This document shows, in pieces, positions 1 through 6,490 of a stretch of 10,451 nucleotides of DNA. This DNA comes from Rhodanobacter sp. (GTDB lineage: Bacteria; Pseudomonadota; Gammaproteobacteria; Xanthomonadales; Rhodanobacteraceae). The notes under the pieces were generated by a model. That model did no database searches and was not told the DNA's origin. It saw nothing but the letters and a program-made list of their open reading frames with translations. Position numbers and translations under genes: made by a program. The stretch is taken from the NCBI GenBank assembly GCA_026193555.1, contig JAPHUU010000307.1, forward strand, positions 1 through 10,451, in the 5' to 3' direction. How positions within the stretch are numbered: position 1 is the first letter of the stretch; each line of letters begins with the position of its first letter.

Positions 1-311
1 ATTCACCTCCGCGCAGGCCGCTGCCCGGCGCTTGTCAGCCATTGATACGCGATACCCGCGACATCGGCAATGCGACGTCTGGCGAACCACGTCTGCGCCC
101 CGTGCCCAGCAGCGGCGACGCTTTTCGGCCATGCGCGCGCGATCGCCGTCCGGAAAATGCGCTGGCAAACGACAGGGTCGTGGGACTCTGGCTCCGCTCA
201 TGACCGATGCCGCTGCCACGCTGCATTTCCTGCTTCGCAGCCAAGCCGCAGGAGCTGCCGCGACGCACCGGACGCCGCAAGGTATTACAGTAGTACCCCC
301 TTGATGGAGAC
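1..311. other. No recognisable gene; left flank
   Basis: I recognise no gene here. Short open frames exist on both strands, but their translations are rich in Arg, Ala and Ser, as expected of high-GC non-coding or antisense frames. None has a clear ribosome-binding site or a family motif. The last ~30 bases are less GC-rich and must hold the leader of the small gene that begins at 312, but no convincing -35/-10 pair can be picked by eye. The stretch could include the degraded end of a gene lying to the left. Confidence 0.4.
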
Positions 312-449
312 ATGTCCTTGGCCAAGCCCAACTACTCGTACGAAAAGCGCCAGCGCGAAATCGCAAAGAAGAAGCAGCAGGAAGAGAAGGACGCGCGCAA
401 GCGCGAAGCACGCGAGGCTGCCAGCAAGCAGGAGAGCAAACCGCAGTAG
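312..449 (+). CDS. Small basic, Lys/Arg/Glu-rich conserved protein
   Basis: This is a 45-residue protein, too small for most gene callers. After a short head (AKPNYSYEKRQRE) almost the whole chain is Lys, Arg, Glu, Gln and Ala, and should form one long charged helix or coiled coil. I recall small proteobacterial proteins of unknown function that start with a similar 'KPNYxxEKRQRE' head, and that resemblance is the main reason for calling it real. There is no signal peptide or membrane segment, so it is probably cytoplasmic; binding to nucleic acid or ribosome is only a guess from charge. Start choice: ATG at 312 is just 2 nt after GGAGA (306-310), which is too close. TTG at 318 is 7 nt after the same GGAGA and would begin directly at (M)AKPNYSY, so the true start may be 318. 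The opposite strand reads as a hydrophobic Leu-rich frame, an antisense artefact of the Lys/Glu codons. Confidence 0.72.
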   Translation: MSLAKPNYSYEKRQREIAKKKQQEEKDARKREAREAASKQESKPQ

Positions 450-503
450 AAACGGCGTCGGAGCGCACTTTCCGACCATCGCGGCGGGACCGAGCGACGG
501 AGC

Positions 504-532
504 GAACGGGGTAGCTCACTCTGCCCCCGTTC
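504..532. terminator. Hairpin between converging genes, possible bidirectional terminator
   Basis: GAACGGGG (504-511) is matched exactly by CCCCGTTC (525-532). The stem can extend inward by TAG (512-514) with CTG (521-523), including one T-G pair and a single bulged C at 524, which leaves a 6-nt loop. It lies between the 3' end of the small basic gene (449) and that of the CapA-like gene (557), which converge, so a shared terminator is the natural reading. There is no U-tract on either side, so it is not a textbook intrinsic terminator. Confidence 0.42.
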
Positions 533-556
533 AGGCACTGCATGACTGCAACGCCG

Positions 557-1780
557 TCACCACGTCAGCGCGAAGGCGCCATCGGGCGCTTCCTCGACGT
601 CGCATCCCATCCGCCTGCATTCCCGGCGCAGCCTGGCCAGCAGCCACTGCCGGTCGTCCGCCGACGCCCGGCAGATGCGGAACCGCTGCATGCGGGTTGG
701 CACCAGGGCCAGTTCGCGCAGGCGGCCGTCCGCCGCGTCGATGCGCGGAAAATACATCAGGCCCAGCGCACCCCGGTACGGCTCATGGCCCTCGATGCCC
801 TCGTAGTCGTTGAGGAAGTCGCCGCAGCCGTACAGGATCAGATGCCCGTGATGCACCTCGATCGCCTTGGGGTGATGCGAGGAGTGGCCATGAACCAGGT
901 CCACACCGGCCTCGTCGATCAGGGCATGCGCGAACGCGCGTTGCCCCGGCGCGATCCCATAGCCCCAGTTTCCACCCCAGTGGATGGAGAACACCACGAT
1001 GTCGCCAGCGCGTTTGTGACGGCGGACTTCGGCGGCAATTCCCGCCACGGCGTCCGCCGACAGATCGGGCAGACGATGCACGCCCGATTGCTCCCCGCTC
1101 GCGGCCCAGGATTCGGGCACGCCGGCGTCCCCGGTGGCCGCCGCGAACACCAGCACGCGGTGCCGATCGGGAAGCGGCAGCACCGCCGGCGCCCGCGCCG
1201 AGGCCAGCCGCGCGCCGGCACCGGCGACCTCGATCCTGGCCGCGCACAGCGTCGCCAGCGTCTCGCTCAGGCCCTCGCGCCCCCAGTCCAGCACATGGTT
1301 GTTCGCCAGCACACAGCAATCGATCTGCGCCGCTGTGAGTACATCGACGTTGCCCCGATGCATCCGGTAGTTGATGCCCTTGGGCCAGGGCTTGTCGTGC
1401 TGCGTGATGCTGGTTTCGAGGTTGATGATGCGCACGTCGGGCTTTCGCGCCTGCCACTGCGACAGCGCCTCGCCCCAGACATAGGTGGCGACGACCTGGC
1501 GCGGAATCGGGCCGCTGACCCTTTCGGCCAGCACCACATAGCCGCGCGCATCGTGCATGTAGTCCTCATGCAGCACCGGGTCGGACGGATGGGCCAGGAT
1601 CTGGTCGATGCCGCGACCCAGCATCACGTCACCGCACAGGAACAACCTCACCGGCATCCCGGCCCCCGACCCGGGCGAGCCACCCGACACCATGCCGCCA
1701 ACGTCATTCACGACTGCACCTCCCACCGCGCCCAGCGCGATGCGGGCCAACTTCCACAGGAAATTCCGGCGCTCTTGCAT
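557..1780 (-). CDS. CapA-family protein (PGA_cap metallophosphatase-like fold)
   Basis: This 407-residue protein has the standard motif series of the CapA/PgsA family (Pfam PGA_cap). In order these are GDVMLGRGID (50-59), NLETSIT (120-126), LANNHVLDWG (158-167), HWGGNWGY (267-274), GHSSHHPKAIEV (298-309) and YGCGDFLNDYEG (317-328). The Asp, Asn and His residues in these blocks are those expected to form a dinuclear metal site in a calcineurin-like fold. The founding members take part in poly-gamma-glutamate capsule synthesis or export, but no capB or capC partner is visible here, so the substrate is unknown and capsule synthesis should not be assumed. The N-terminus reads ERRNFLWK followed by an Ala/Gly/Val stretch (about residues 12-25), like a Tat signal or signal anchor, so it probably acts outside the cytoplasm. 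The ATG at 1780 is chosen because it keeps the RR motif near the N-terminus; no good Shine-Dalgarno is visible. It is transcribed divergently from the methyltransferase, with 205 bp between the starts. Confidence 0.9.
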   Translation of the reverse strand: MQERRNFLWKLARIALGAVGGAVVNDVGGMVSGGSPGSGAGMPVRLFLCGDVMLGRGIDQILAHPSDPVLHEDYMHDARGYVVLAERVSGPIPRQVVATYVWGEALSQWQARKPDVRIINLETSITQHDKPWPKGINYRMHRGNVDVLTAAQIDCCVLANNHVLDWGREGLSETLATLCAARIEVAGAGARLASARAPAVLPLPDRHRVLVFAAATGDAGVPESWAASGEQSGVHRLPDLSADAVAGIAAEVRRHKRAGDIVVFSIHWGGNWGYGIAPGQRAFAHALIDEAGVDLVHGHSSHHPKAIEVHHGHLILYGCGDFLNDYEGIEGHEPYRGALGLMYFPRIDAADGRLRELALVPTRMQRFRICRASADDRQWLLARLRRECRRMGCDVEEAPDGAFALTW

Positions 1781-1985
1781 GGCCGCGAGGGTAATCGGTC
1801 GGATGTCATGGCGCGTTGAAGGGCACGAACGCGCGCCTGACGAAGTGGGCCCGGAGCTGGGTAGCTCGACCCGTCTCCCTGAATCGCTTTGTGTTCTTCA
1901 ACAGCTTTGGCCCCGCCAGTGGGTTACGATGCCGCGCCTTCGTCGCGTTGCGACCAGTTGCCGCTGTCCCAGGAGTTTTTCCGTC

Positions 1986-2828
1986 GTGTCGCATTATTCC
2001 GGCCCCCTGCTCACCCGCCCGATCGCCGGGGCCCTGCTGGCCGCGCGCGATGCCGGTGCGGGTGAATGGATCGGCTCACTGGATCTGGGGCGCTCGGACG
2101 ACAGCGTGGTGCTGCAGGCGGACGCCTGGCAGTGGCGCGGCCAGCGCTATCCGTATCCGCACAAGCTGAAAGACCGCACGATCCATGTCTGGGACGGCGA
2201 CGAATTCGCGCCGGCGGCGCGCTTTGCCGGCGCGCTGATCAAGCTGGTGCCCACCGAGTGGGGCGCGCCCACCTTCGAGATCGACGGCATCAAGATGCTG
2301 CCCACGTCCAGGCAGTCGCCGTTCGAGGATGCGCGCCGCAAGGTGGCGCTGGTCGAGCCGCGCGGCAAGGTGCTGCTCGATACGTGCGGCGGTCTGGGCT
2401 ACTTCGCGGCCTGCTGTCTGGAGGCGGGCGTGGCGCGCATCCACTCGTTCGAGAAGAACGCCGACGTGCTGTGGCTGCGCACGCTCAATCCGTGGTCGCC
2501 GGATCCGGATGCGCCGGCAAGCGGCGGCCGCCTGCAGCTGGCTCATGCCGATGTGTCGCAGGCGATCATGCAGTTCGCCGACGCCTCGGTCGACGCGCTG
2601 CTGCACGACCCGCCGCGCTTCGGCATCGCCGGCGAGCTCTACTCGCAGGCGTTCTACGACCAGCTGGCACGCGTGCTGCGCCGCGGCGGGCGCCTGTTCC
2701 ATTACACCGGCAGCCCGAACAAGCTCACCAGCGGCCGCGACGTGCCGCGCGAAGTCTCAAGGCGGCTGGAGAAGGCCGGGTTCAGGACGCAGTTGGCGCT
2801 GGACGGCGTCTTGGCGGCACGGCGCTGA
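1986..2828 (+). CDS. SAM-dependent methyltransferase, COG2521 (archaeal-type) group
   Basis: From the GTG start this is a 280-residue class I methyltransferase. SAM-binding motif I is LLDTCGGLGYFAACC (130-144). Next come the acidic residue of motif II in SFEKNADVL (E156), an Asp in LAHADV (D189) and a motif IV of HDPPRF (207-212). The N-terminal third contains GAPTFEIDGIKML (about 93-105). This, with 'DTCGGLGY', 'LNPWSPD', 'HDPPRFGIAGELYS' and 'GGRLFHYTGSP', is the pattern I associate with COG2521, 'predicted archaeal methyltransferase'. The DPP(R/F) motif is typical of methyltransferases acting on amino groups of nucleic acids or proteins, but the substrate is not known. Start: GTG at 1986 lies 10 nt after AGGAG (1971-1975) and gives SHYSGPLL. 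An in-frame ATG at 1929 would add 19 Arg/Ser/Cys-rich residues and has no clear ribosome-binding site. There is no signal peptide, so it is cytoplasmic. It appears to be a single-gene unit, convergent with M61 number 1. Confidence 0.85.
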   Translation: MSHYSGPLLTRPIAGALLAARDAGAGEWIGSLDLGRSDDSVVLQADAWQWRGQRYPYPHKLKDRTIHVWDGDEFAPAARFAGALIKLVPTEWGAPTFEIDGIKMLPTSRQSPFEDARRKVALVEPRGKVLLDTCGGLGYFAACCLEAGVARIHSFEKNADVLWLRTLNPWSPDPDAPASGGRLQLAHADVSQAIMQFADASVDALLHDPPRFGIAGELYSQAFYDQLARVLRRGGRLFHYTGSPNKLTSGRDVPREVSRRLEKAGFRTQLALDGVLAARR

Positions 2829-2852
2829 ACCGCGCGAAGGGCCCGACGCGCT

Positions 2853-2881
2853 GCGTTGTGCGCAACGCGCTCCCGGCCGGG
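2853..2881. terminator. Short inverted repeats between converging genes
   Basis: GCGTTG (2853-2858) pairs with CAACGC (2863-2868) around a 4-nt loop, and CCCGGCCGGG (2872-2881) is a perfect 10-bp palindrome directly after it. They lie between the methyltransferase stop (2828) and the M61 number 1 stop (2914), where both transcripts must end. Neither is followed by a T-run, so termination is inferred from position only. Confidence 0.3.
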
Positions 2882-2903
2882 AATTGACCTCCTCCGTCCC
2901 GGT
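2878..2903 (-). repeat. Dispersed repeat, copy 1 (GGGACGGAGGA type)
   Basis: This 26-bp stretch matches 5039-5064 at 22 of 26 positions in the same orientation. The core on the minus strand is ACCGGGACGGAGGA. It begins 10 bp past the stop codon of M61 number 1, so the two copies bracket that gene together with its upstream region. The core resembles, from memory, short non-coding repeats ('GGGGACGGAG...') common between genes in Xanthomonadales genomes, where such repeats are often linked to RAYT transposases. Confidence 0.6.
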
Positions 2904-2913
2904 GTCGCGACTT

Positions 2914-4869
2914 CTACTTGCGCGCCGCGATGATCTGGCTCAGGTAATCCGGCGTGCCCTCGATACGTACCAGATGCGGGTACTGCAGGCCGCCGTGGTA
3001 GTCCACCGGCACGGTTCGGTATCCGCCCTGATACTTCAGCAGCAGCTGGATCGGCGCTTTGCTGTCTTTGGCCGCGGCGATCGCATCCTTCAGCACGTCG
3101 CTGGTATAAGTCTGGCCGTTCACCGCGACCAGCGTAGCGCCGGTGCTGACGCGAGCCTTGAACGCGGGCCCGTTCCAGCGCACGTCGTTGACCTGGCCCT
3201 GCTTGTTCATCGTCAGGCCGATCGACCAGGCGAAATTGTAAAGGTGACGGGACGGTTCCGGCCGGCTGTCGTACTGCTTTTCGTACGCGCTTTGCCGATC
3301 GGTGTAGACCAGCTTCCAGCCCGATGCCGCGATGCCGCTCAGCAGTGGCGGCTGGTGCGCATCGACGCGCGCGCGCAGGAAGCTCGCCCAGTCATCCTTC
3401 GCCACGCCGTTCAACGCCGCGACCACGTCGTCGAAGGTGTAGGTCTTCGTCACGAAGCTGCCGTTGTCGACGCCGAAGAACGCACGCGCGAAATCGTCCA
3501 GTGATTTCCTGCCATGCGTCAGCGCGCGGAGCTTCGCGTCCACCGCCAGCCACAGCATCTGCCCGCCGCTGTAGTAGTCCTCGCTCATCTGCCAGCTGCG
3601 ATACGGCAGGCCCGAGCGGTGCGCGGCGATCGGATCGTTGGTGGTGTCCTCGAGCGTACGCCAGTCGAAACCGGGGCGGTTGCGGTCGTAATTGGCCGCG
3701 GCCATGGCCAGCGCGCCGCGGAACTGCTCGGGCGTCCACAGGCCGGCGCGCGCCGTCAGCACAAAGCCCCAGTACTGCGTCTGGCCCTCGTATACCCACA
3801 GCAGCGAATCGCCCATCGGCACGTTGAAGTTGGGCGTCCACAGGTCGGCCGGACGGCGGAACTTGCCGTTCCACGAATGGGTGTACTCGTGCGCCAGCAG
3901 GTCGCGACCGGGCGCGGCGTCCTTCCACGCGGTGAAGTAGTCGGCGCCCAGGCCGTTCTCGCTGGACTGGTGATGCTCCAGGCCGTTGCCGCTCAATTGA
4001 TCCGACAGCGAAAACAGGAAGTCGTAGTGATCGTAATGGTGCGAGCCGAACAGCATGGTCGCCTGCGTCACCAGCGCGCGATGCACCTTCAGCTGCTCGG
4101 GCGTCATCACCAGATACTTCGGCGCATCGGCGACGATGTCCATATGCACTGGCGCGCCACCGGGCGGCGTCAGGTCGACGCGCTTGAAATACTGACCCGC
4201 ATAGATCGGCGAATCGACCAGCGTGTTGAACGGCACCGGCTTGAACGTGGTGGTGTCACCCAACGGCGCGGCCCGATCGTGATCAGCACGTTCCAGCGCG
4301 CTGCCGAACTGCCAGTCATGCGGCAAGGTCACGCTGGGCGCGAAGGTGATGTCGCGCGAAAAATGGCCGGCCGGATAGAGCGCCATCTTGCTCCATGCCA
4401 GATCCAGCATGCGGTCGGTCATCTCGAACCCTTCGCTGTCGGTGCGGCCGGACAGGTACTGGAAATCCGCATCGACGGTGGAGACGCCCGCGGGCACGTC
4501 GAGGTGGAAGGCGTATGCGTTGTACTTGTCGCGCGTCCACGCCAGCGGCCTGCCGCCGGCGCTGAGCCTGAGGCCGGCGAGCATCGCGACCGGACCGCTC
4601 GGCGAATGGTCGCCGGGAATCCACTGCGGGTACAGCAGCGTCAATGCGCCGGGCCGGACCGGAATCGTCTCGTGCACGCGAAAGATGCCCTGCGACGTAT
4701 TGCTGGCATCGACATGGATCGTGACCGTGCCCGGATACGGCATGTCCTGCGGCGGCGGCACCTGGGCGCCTGCGGCACCCGCCACGAAGGCGATCGACAG
4801 CGCCACGACAACACCTGCCACCGTGCGGCGGGTGCCCGCCGGAAGCACTGCGGGAGAGACAAGGGACAT
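2914..4869 (-). CDS. M61 family metallopeptidase (glycyl aminopeptidase-like) with PDZ domain
   Basis: This 651-residue exported peptidase begins with a signal peptide: TRRTV, a hydrophobic stretch (about 17-33) and a likely cut after AGA (about residue 35). The M61 N-terminal beta domain follows (about 45-240), containing the family-typical IPGDHSPSGP (84-93). The catalytic domain has GLEHHQSS (296-303), the zinc site HEYTHSWNGK (HEXXH at 327-331) and the third ligand in VYEGQTQYWG (E361), 34 residues after the first His as in its paralogue. A C-terminal PDZ domain spans about 540-615. M61 members are zinc aminopeptidases, classically preferring N-terminal Gly or Ala, so a role in periplasmic peptide breakdown is likely. 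Start: ATG at 4869 is preceded by GGAG (4876-4879) with 6-nt spacing and begins the signal peptide. The open frame extends upstream, but that part overlaps the oxidase and looks non-coding. Length and motifs indicate an intact gene. The amine oxidase lies upstream on the same strand. Confidence 0.95.
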   Translation of the reverse strand: MSLVSPAVLPAGTRRTVAGVVVALSIAFVAGAAGAQVPPPQDMPYPGTVTIHVDASNTSQGIFRVHETIPVRPGALTLLYPQWIPGDHSPSGPVAMLAGLRLSAGGRPLAWTRDKYNAYAFHLDVPAGVSTVDADFQYLSGRTDSEGFEMTDRMLDLAWSKMALYPAGHFSRDITFAPSVTLPHDWQFGSALERADHDRAAPLGDTTTFKPVPFNTLVDSPIYAGQYFKRVDLTPPGGAPVHMDIVADAPKYLVMTPEQLKVHRALVTQATMLFGSHHYDHYDFLFSLSDQLSGNGLEHHQSSENGLGADYFTAWKDAAPGRDLLAHEYTHSWNGKFRRPADLWTPNFNVPMGDSLLWVYEGQTQYWGFVLTARAGLWTPEQFRGALAMAAANYDRNRPGFDWRTLEDTTNDPIAAHRSGLPYRSWQMSEDYYSGGQMLWLAVDAKLRALTHGRKSLDDFARAFFGVDNGSFVTKTYTFDDVVAALNGVAKDDWASFLRARVDAHQPPLLSGIAASGWKLVYTDRQSAYEKQYDSRPEPSRHLYNFAWSIGLTMNKQGQVNDVRWNGPAFKARVSTGATLVAVNGQTYTSDVLKDAIAAAKDSKAPIQLLLKYQGGYRTVPVDYHGGLQYPHLVRIEGTPDYLSQIIAARK

Positions 4870-4915
4870 GATGAACTCCAGCAAGCAAACCCAAGGATTC
4901 GCCCAACTTAGCATC

Positions 4916-4946
4916 ACGGCACCCGAAGAGGGCCGGGTCACGCCGT
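4916..4946. other. Imperfect inverted repeat upstream of M61 number 1
   Basis: ACGGCACCCG (4916-4925) pairs with CGGGT (4934-4938) and GCCGT (4942-4946), with a 3-nt CAC bulge between the two right-hand blocks and an 8-nt loop. It lies in the 175-bp gap between the oxidase stop and the M61 number 1 start, about 47 bp before that start. It could be an operator, a 5' leader hairpin or part of a terminator for the oxidase. There is no T-run, and I cannot choose between these. Confidence 0.3.
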
Positions 4947-5038
4947 GCCCGATGCGCAGGCGATGGCCGGGAACACACTCGGCAGGCCGGCGGCATGCGA
5001 CGACCGGAGCGGACAAGGCGCGAGGTATCCGCACGAGA

Positions 5039-5064
5039 CGGGATTCAACTTCCTCCGTCCCGGT
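5039..5064 (-). repeat. Dispersed repeat, copy 2, overlapping the amine oxidase 3' end
   Basis: This is the second copy of the 26-bp repeat at 2878-2903 (22/26 identical, same orientation). It covers the last five codons (RDGGS) and the TGA stop (5045-5047) of the amine oxidase, so the present C-terminus of that protein is written by the repeat. This is consistent with the repeat having landed at the gene end and replaced the original stop. Confidence 0.6.
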
Positions 5065-6145
5065 CTTCGGGGACGGCACAGGCCGTGGCGACCGCGCGTT
5101 CGGCCGCTTCCAGCGCGCCTTCCAGGTAGCCGCCGAAATCGCCTGCGAACTCGCTTCCGGCCAGATGCACACGGCCATTCCAGGGTGACGGAAGCGCGGC
5201 TTGCGGATAGGCTGGATGCCCGGCCGACGGCGCCGCGTCGGCGGGCGTGGCGGTGCAGGTTTCTTCAGTCCAGTCCTTGAGGTGCACCGCCTGCGGCGCC
5301 GCCGCGCGCGGTCCGAACACGCGCTCCAGCTGCGCCAGCGCCAGCCGCACCAGGCCGTCGCGACCGAGCTGGCGGCGCCCGGCATGGGGCACGCCGACGA
5401 AGCCGAACAGCGCCGCGTGGTTGCCGGCGGCATCGCTGGCGTCGTGGATCTCCACCAGCGGCCCGCGCTGGCTCATCGCCATGCCGGACAGGCCGTCCCT
5501 GCGCCAGAACGCCTCCGCGTAGGTGGCCAGAAACTTCGCCTGCCCGGCCATCCAGGTCGGCGTCGCCCGCCGCGCCGCCTGCCAGTCCGCGGGCAGCGCA
5601 GGTGCCCACGCCAGCGTGTCGACCAGCAGGCGCGGCGGCAAGGTGCTGATCACCTGCGTGGCGCGCAGGGCGTCGCCATCTTCCAACCTCACTTCGACCG
5701 TCGCTTCATCGATCAGGCGCAGGCCCTTTGCGCGTGTGCCCAGCCGGATCGTGGTTCGCTGCAGGGCGCCTCCCAGCGCCTCGGCCAACGCAGCAAGTCC
5801 CCCGGCCACGCGCATCGAGGGCGGTTCCGTGGCCCAGGTGTGCGGCAGACGCTGCAGGCGGCCACTGGCATCCTCCATCACCGCACCGCCGTCCACATGC
5901 TGCGGATACAGCACCAGCCCGAGCGCGTCGACCAGCCGCGCCGCGCGCGGATTCATCGCCGGCCATAGCCAGGAGGGACCCATGTCCCAGCCATGCGTGC
6001 CGTCGCCTGTCGCCACGCTGACGATGCGCCCGCCCACGCGCTCGCGCGCCTCGACCAGCAGCACGTCGCGGCCACGCTGCTCCAACAGGCGCGTGGCATA
6101 CAGGCCGCTGAGGCCGGCACCAAGGACGATCGTGGGTAGGGGCAT
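5045..6145 (-). CDS. FAD-dependent amine oxidase (monoamine oxidase-like flavoprotein)
   Basis: This 366-residue flavoprotein of the amine_oxidase family (PF01593) opens with a dinucleotide-binding fold, VLGAGLSGLYATRLLEQ (7-23; GxGxxG at 9-14), whose second strand ends in the ribose-binding acid E32. ARERVGGRI (33-41) is the usual follow-up. GWDMGPSWLWP (52-62) is the second FAD-contact block. K204 in GQAKFLATYAEAFW aligns by eye with the conserved active-site Lys near the flavin N5 in monoamine oxidases. HLAGSEFAGDFGGYLEGA (328-345) is the C-terminal FAD motif. No SGGC-type Cys for covalent flavin is seen, so FAD is probably non-covalent. At 366 residues it is shorter than the typical 430-500, so it is a compact member; the substrate (amine, polyamine or amino acid) cannot be read. 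ATG at 6145 starts right at the Rossmann fold with no signal peptide, suggesting a cytoplasmic protein. No strong ribosome-binding site precedes it. Confidence 0.9.
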   Translation of the reverse strand: MPLPTIVLGAGLSGLYATRLLEQRGRDVLLVEARERVGGRIVSVATGDGTHGWDMGPSWLWPAMNPRAARLVDALGLVLYPQHVDGGAVMEDASGRLQRLPHTWATEPPSMRVAGGLAALAEALGGALQRTTIRLGTRAKGLRLIDEATVEVRLEDGDALRATQVISTLPPRLLVDTLAWAPALPADWQAARRATPTWMAGQAKFLATYAEAFWRRDGLSGMAMSQRGPLVEIHDASDAAGNHAALFGFVGVPHAGRRQLGRDGLVRLALAQLERVFGPRAAAPQAVHLKDWTEETCTATPADAAPSAGHPAYPQAALPSPWNGRVHLAGSEFAGDFGGYLEGALEAAERAVATACAVPEDRDGGS

Positions 6146-6195
6146 AACTGGTCTGCGAGAAAAAGAGGGTGGCTCGGTTCGCCACGTTAACGACA

Positions 6196-6220
6196 GGAAG
6201 TGAACCTGACAGCGCTTTCC
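6196..6220 (+). repeat. Dispersed TGAACCTGAC repeat, single arm
   Basis: GAAGTGAACCTGACAGCGC followed by TTTCC closely matches the right arm of the palindrome at 8828-8850, differing at only three positions over 23 bases. Only one arm is clear here; an imperfect partner, GGTTCGC, lies at 6176-6182. It sits 15 bp from the inferred IS256 end. The motif resembles short palindromic repeats of the REP class, probably mobilised by a RAYT (Y1 transposase) encoded elsewhere. Confidence 0.6.
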
Positions 6221-6235
6221 CGAGTACCCCCATGC

Positions 6236-6465
6236 GAGGGTGTGCAGGATCTCTTGTACAAGGGATTTGAGTTGCGGCTGAGGAAGTCGTTCCACGAACT
6301 GGATCGTAAAGCGGTTGGGCGCGTCCTTCCAGTCGCGGATCGGTATCCGTCCATTTCTTGCTGATCTCGCGCCGCACCAGGCAGAACCGTTTCAGCAAGG
6401 CTGTCGTCACCTGGAAAGGAGCCGCAGGTCCTGGTTGCTCGGCAATCGCAGGAGCAAGACGTTTG
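6236..6465 (-). pseudogene. Decayed C-terminal end of an IS256-family transposase
   Basis: Read on the minus strand, three successive frames together give the familiar C-terminus of IS256 (Mutator-like) transposases. The first frame gives ATRTCGSFPGDD (about 6443-6408), the second gives ALLKRFCLVRREISKKWT, and the third gives IPIRDWKDAPNRFTIQFVERLP (to about 6283). This parallels the family pattern 'RGSFPxDDxxxKLLYLALRNISKKWTxPIRDWKxALNRFTIxFExRLP', quoted from memory. At least two frameshifts break the reading frame, and the original stop is lost. After the coding part, GAGGGTGTGCAGGATCTC and the bases up to 6263 on the plus strand look like an IS256-type terminal inverted repeat (G-rich start, then TTGTACAAG). 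The rest of the element, including the DDE catalytic residues, is missing. It cannot move by itself. The left boundary of the remnant is uncertain. Confidence 0.7.
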
Positions 6466-6490
6466 CACTCCGGCCGCATCCGTTCCAGGC

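Noticed and set aside
285..479. Minus-strand Leu-rich frame that looks like a small membrane protein
   Set aside because: The hydrophobicity is the mirror of Lys/Glu codons (AAG/GAG read as CTT/CTC) in the small basic gene at 312-449, which has the better start and known-looking head.
542..1819. Long plus-strand open frame (425 codons)
   Set aside because: It lies antisense to the CapA-like gene, whose motifs are unmistakable. The plus-strand translation is His/Arg/Ala-rich with no family motif, as expected of a high-GC shadow frame.
1608..1985. Upstream extension of the methyltransferase frame
   Set aside because: It overlaps the CapA-like gene and lacks protein-like character, and AGGAG at 1971-1975 supports the GTG start at 1986.
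1781..1985. Possible sigma70 promoter for the methyltransferase (TACGAT at 1925-1930)
   Set aside because: No acceptable -35 hexamer lies 16-18 bp upstream, so a promoter call would be guesswork.
3514..4911. Long plus-strand open frame (465 codons)
   Set aside because: It is antisense to M61 peptidase number 1, with an Arg/His/Gln-rich translation and no recognisable domain.
4870..5433. Upstream in-frame extension of M61 number 1 to 839 codons
   Set aside because: The extension overlaps the amine oxidase on the same strand in another frame and is Arg/Pro-rich. The signal peptide and the GGAG ribosome-binding site fix the start at 4869.
6146..6295. Longer start for the amine oxidase (50 extra residues)
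   Set aside because: The extra residues come from the TGAACCTGAC repeat and the IS256 end (for example GKRCQVHFLS). The Rossmann fold starts right after the ATG at 6145.
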